Shown here piece after piece: positions 62,350-64,000 of a stretch of DNA of 64,000 nt. Location: contig NC_087064.1 in the NCBI RefSeq assembly GCF_963678635.1, forward strand, positions 39,715,464-39,779,463. The letters run 5' to 3'. Within the stretch, counting starts at the first letter, position 1, and every line of letters starts with the position of its first letter. The translations under genes were made by a program, and so were the position numbers. The stretch comes from Symsagittifera roscoffensis. Its lineage: Eukaryota > Xenacoelomorpha > Acoela > Convolutidae. The notes beneath the pieces are model-generated. The model searched no databases. It was not told the origin of the DNA and saw nothing but the letters and a program-made list of their open reading frames with translations.

Positions 62350-64000
62350 CGACCAAGCTCAGCCATTTCTAGATTTTTCAGACCGAGATAGAGACGGCGC
62401 GACTTTCCAGACCACAATGTAGACAGCGCGACTGAGAAATATTTTTTCAGGGTTTTCGCGACCACGTTGAAGACGGCGCGACTCTCGTGACAAAATTATA
62501 TACGGCGAGACTCAAGAACGGCGCGACTCATCAGGCAACGGAGCGACCGGCCTGGTCAGCGCAACCAAAAATTACAGTTTTAAGACATTTGCGACCGAGG
62601 TGGAGACGGCGCGACTTTCCGAATCGAGGCGGAAACGGCGCGACCAAGAATCAATTCTTCACGACCGTGGTGGAAGCGGCGCGACTTTTGCGTTCAGTGC
62701 ATTCAGAGTGGTGACGGCTCGACTTTCCAAACCAAGGCGTTGATGGCGCGACTTCCCAGACCAAAGCTGAGATAGCGCGACTTCTCAGACCAATGCTGAG
62801 ACGGCAAGACTGTCCAGACCGAAGCGGATACGGCGCGCCAATTCTTCGCATCCGTGGTGGATGCGGCGCGACTTAAGCAATCCGAGCGGAGACGAACCAG
62901 ACCAAGGCGGATACGGCGCGATTTTCCTGACCAAGGCAGTGATGCCGCGACATTCCAGACCAAATCGAAAACGACGCGAATTTTAAGATTAAAGCGAAGA
63001 GGACGCGATTTTCCAGATAATCGCGGAGACGGCGAAACCAAGAATCAATTCCTTGCGACCAAGGCGGAAACGGTGCGAAATTCAGACCATGGCGGAAACG
63101 GAGTGACTTTCCAGACCAAAGCGGAGACGGCACGATTTTCCAGACCGAGACAGAGACGGCGCCACCGTGGTGGATCTGGGCCAAGTTTAGCGATCAGAGT
63201 GGAAACGGCCCAGGCCAATGCGGATGCGGCACGACTTTTCAGACCAAGGCGGAGACGGCCAAAGTTTCCAGACCAAAGCGGAGACGGCGCGACTTTCCAG
63301 ACCAAGGCGGAGGCGGCGCGACCAAGAAACATATCTTCGCTACCGTGAAGGTTGCGGCGCGACTTTAGCAATCAGAGCGGAGACGGCCCAGATCAAGGCG
63401 GATACGGCGCGACTTTTCAGACCAAAGCGGATGCGGAGCGAACAAGAAACAATTCTTCGCGACCGTGAAGGTTGCGGCGCGACTTTAGCAATCAGAGCGG
63501 AGACGGCCCAGACCAAAGCGAACACGGCACGACTTTCCAGGCCAAGGCGGAGACGGCGCGACTTTCCAGGCCAAAGCGGATACGGCGCGACTTTTAAGAT
63601 CAAAGTAAGATCACAGGCAAATTTCCAGGTTATCGCGGGACGGCGCGACCAAGAATCAATTCCTCGCGACCAAGGCGGAAACGGCGTAAAGTTCAGGCCA
63701 AGGCCGAGACGGAGTGACGTTTAAGATGAAAGCGGAGAGGGAGCGACTTTCCAAACTATCGCAAGACGGCGCGACCATGACTCAACTTCTCAGGACCAAG
63801 GCTGAGACGGAATGACTTTCCACAGCAAAGTGGATACGGCACGACTTTCCAGACCGAGACGGAGACGGCGCAATCAAGAGCTAATTCTTCGCCACCGTAG
63901 TAGATTTGGCGCGACTTTAGCGATCAGAGTGGAGACGGCCCATACAAAGGCGGAGACGGCGCAATTTTCCAGACCAAAACGGATACGGCGCGATCAAGAA
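62350..64000. repeat. GC-rich ~30-bp minisatellite with 120-bp higher-order period (right edge cut)
   Basis: The monomer resembles GACTTTCCAGACCAA followed by AGCGGAGACGGCGC. Variants carry CAAGAATCAATTCTTCGCGA in place of the centre. A four-monomer unit is exact in register at 63345 and 63465 (GTGAAGGTTGCGGCGCGACT), giving a 120-bp period. Because 30 and 120 are divisible by three, stop-free frames persist on both strands (plus 62854-63348 and 63218-63724; minus 62703-63041, 63045-63371 and 63340-63603) and yield arginine- or valine/serine-rich repeats. I regard these as artefacts. The array continues past the right edge, and its composition contrasts sharply with the AT-rich remainder. Confidence 0.92.

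Noticed and set aside
62854-63724. Arginine-rich 164- and 168-codon frames at the right edge
   Set aside because: They are stop-free only because the repeat is 30 and 120 bp long. Opposite-strand frames are equally open, and no start context or domain supports a gene.

Overview
This window looks like repeat-dominated, AT-rich nuclear DNA from a eukaryote, most likely an invertebrate animal. No bacterial gene organisation is visible: there are no operons, no long open frames and no ribosome-binding sites. Tandem repeats at several scales, simple-sequence tracts (GA, CT, TG, poly-C, CTG) and scattered intron-like splice signals all point to a metazoan. I cannot name the species. I recognise no protein-coding gene with confidence and no convincing RNA gene. 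Almost every short open frame here is explained by repeat structure.

Layout. From 1 to about 43.36 kb the window is a mosaic of repeat modules copied in the same order: a palindromic ~140-bp satellite (1-6359, 10725-16770, 31205-31656), module R (6360-10720, 16771-21105, 31657-35697), module S (21106-23790, 35698-39193), an array of ~1.6-kb units (23791-30598 with four and a bit copies, 39194-42225 with two), and module V (30599-31204, 42729-43355). The order satellite-R-S-1.6-kb array-V is seen twice (10.7-31.2 kb and 31.2-43.4 kb). The left-most copy has only satellite-R and then runs straight into new satellite. A ~500-bp insertion with terminal hairpins (42226-42728) interrupts the last 1.6-kb unit.

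From 43.4 to 46.2 kb lies AT-rich sequence with decayed V-like repeats and a diverged inverted relative of the 42.2-kb insertion. From 46213 to 55488 a ~9.3-kb block of ~105-bp tandem monomers sits between 16-bp perfect inverted ends (CCCGCACTGACAAAAA). Its middle part (about 47.58-50.13 kb) is inverted and contains an ~822-bp higher-order unit repeated three times. This is the most unusual object in the window: a tandem-repeat array packaged like a DNA transposon.

From 55.5 to about 61.6 kb the sequence appears low-copy, with many microsatellites and only weak hints of exons. From about 61.65 kb to the right edge composition changes sharply to a GC-rich ~30-bp minisatellite with a 120-bp higher-order period. 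Its apparent arginine-rich proteins, open on both strands, follow from a repeat length divisible by three. Nothing here suggests a pathway. The interest lies in the architecture and history of the repeats.
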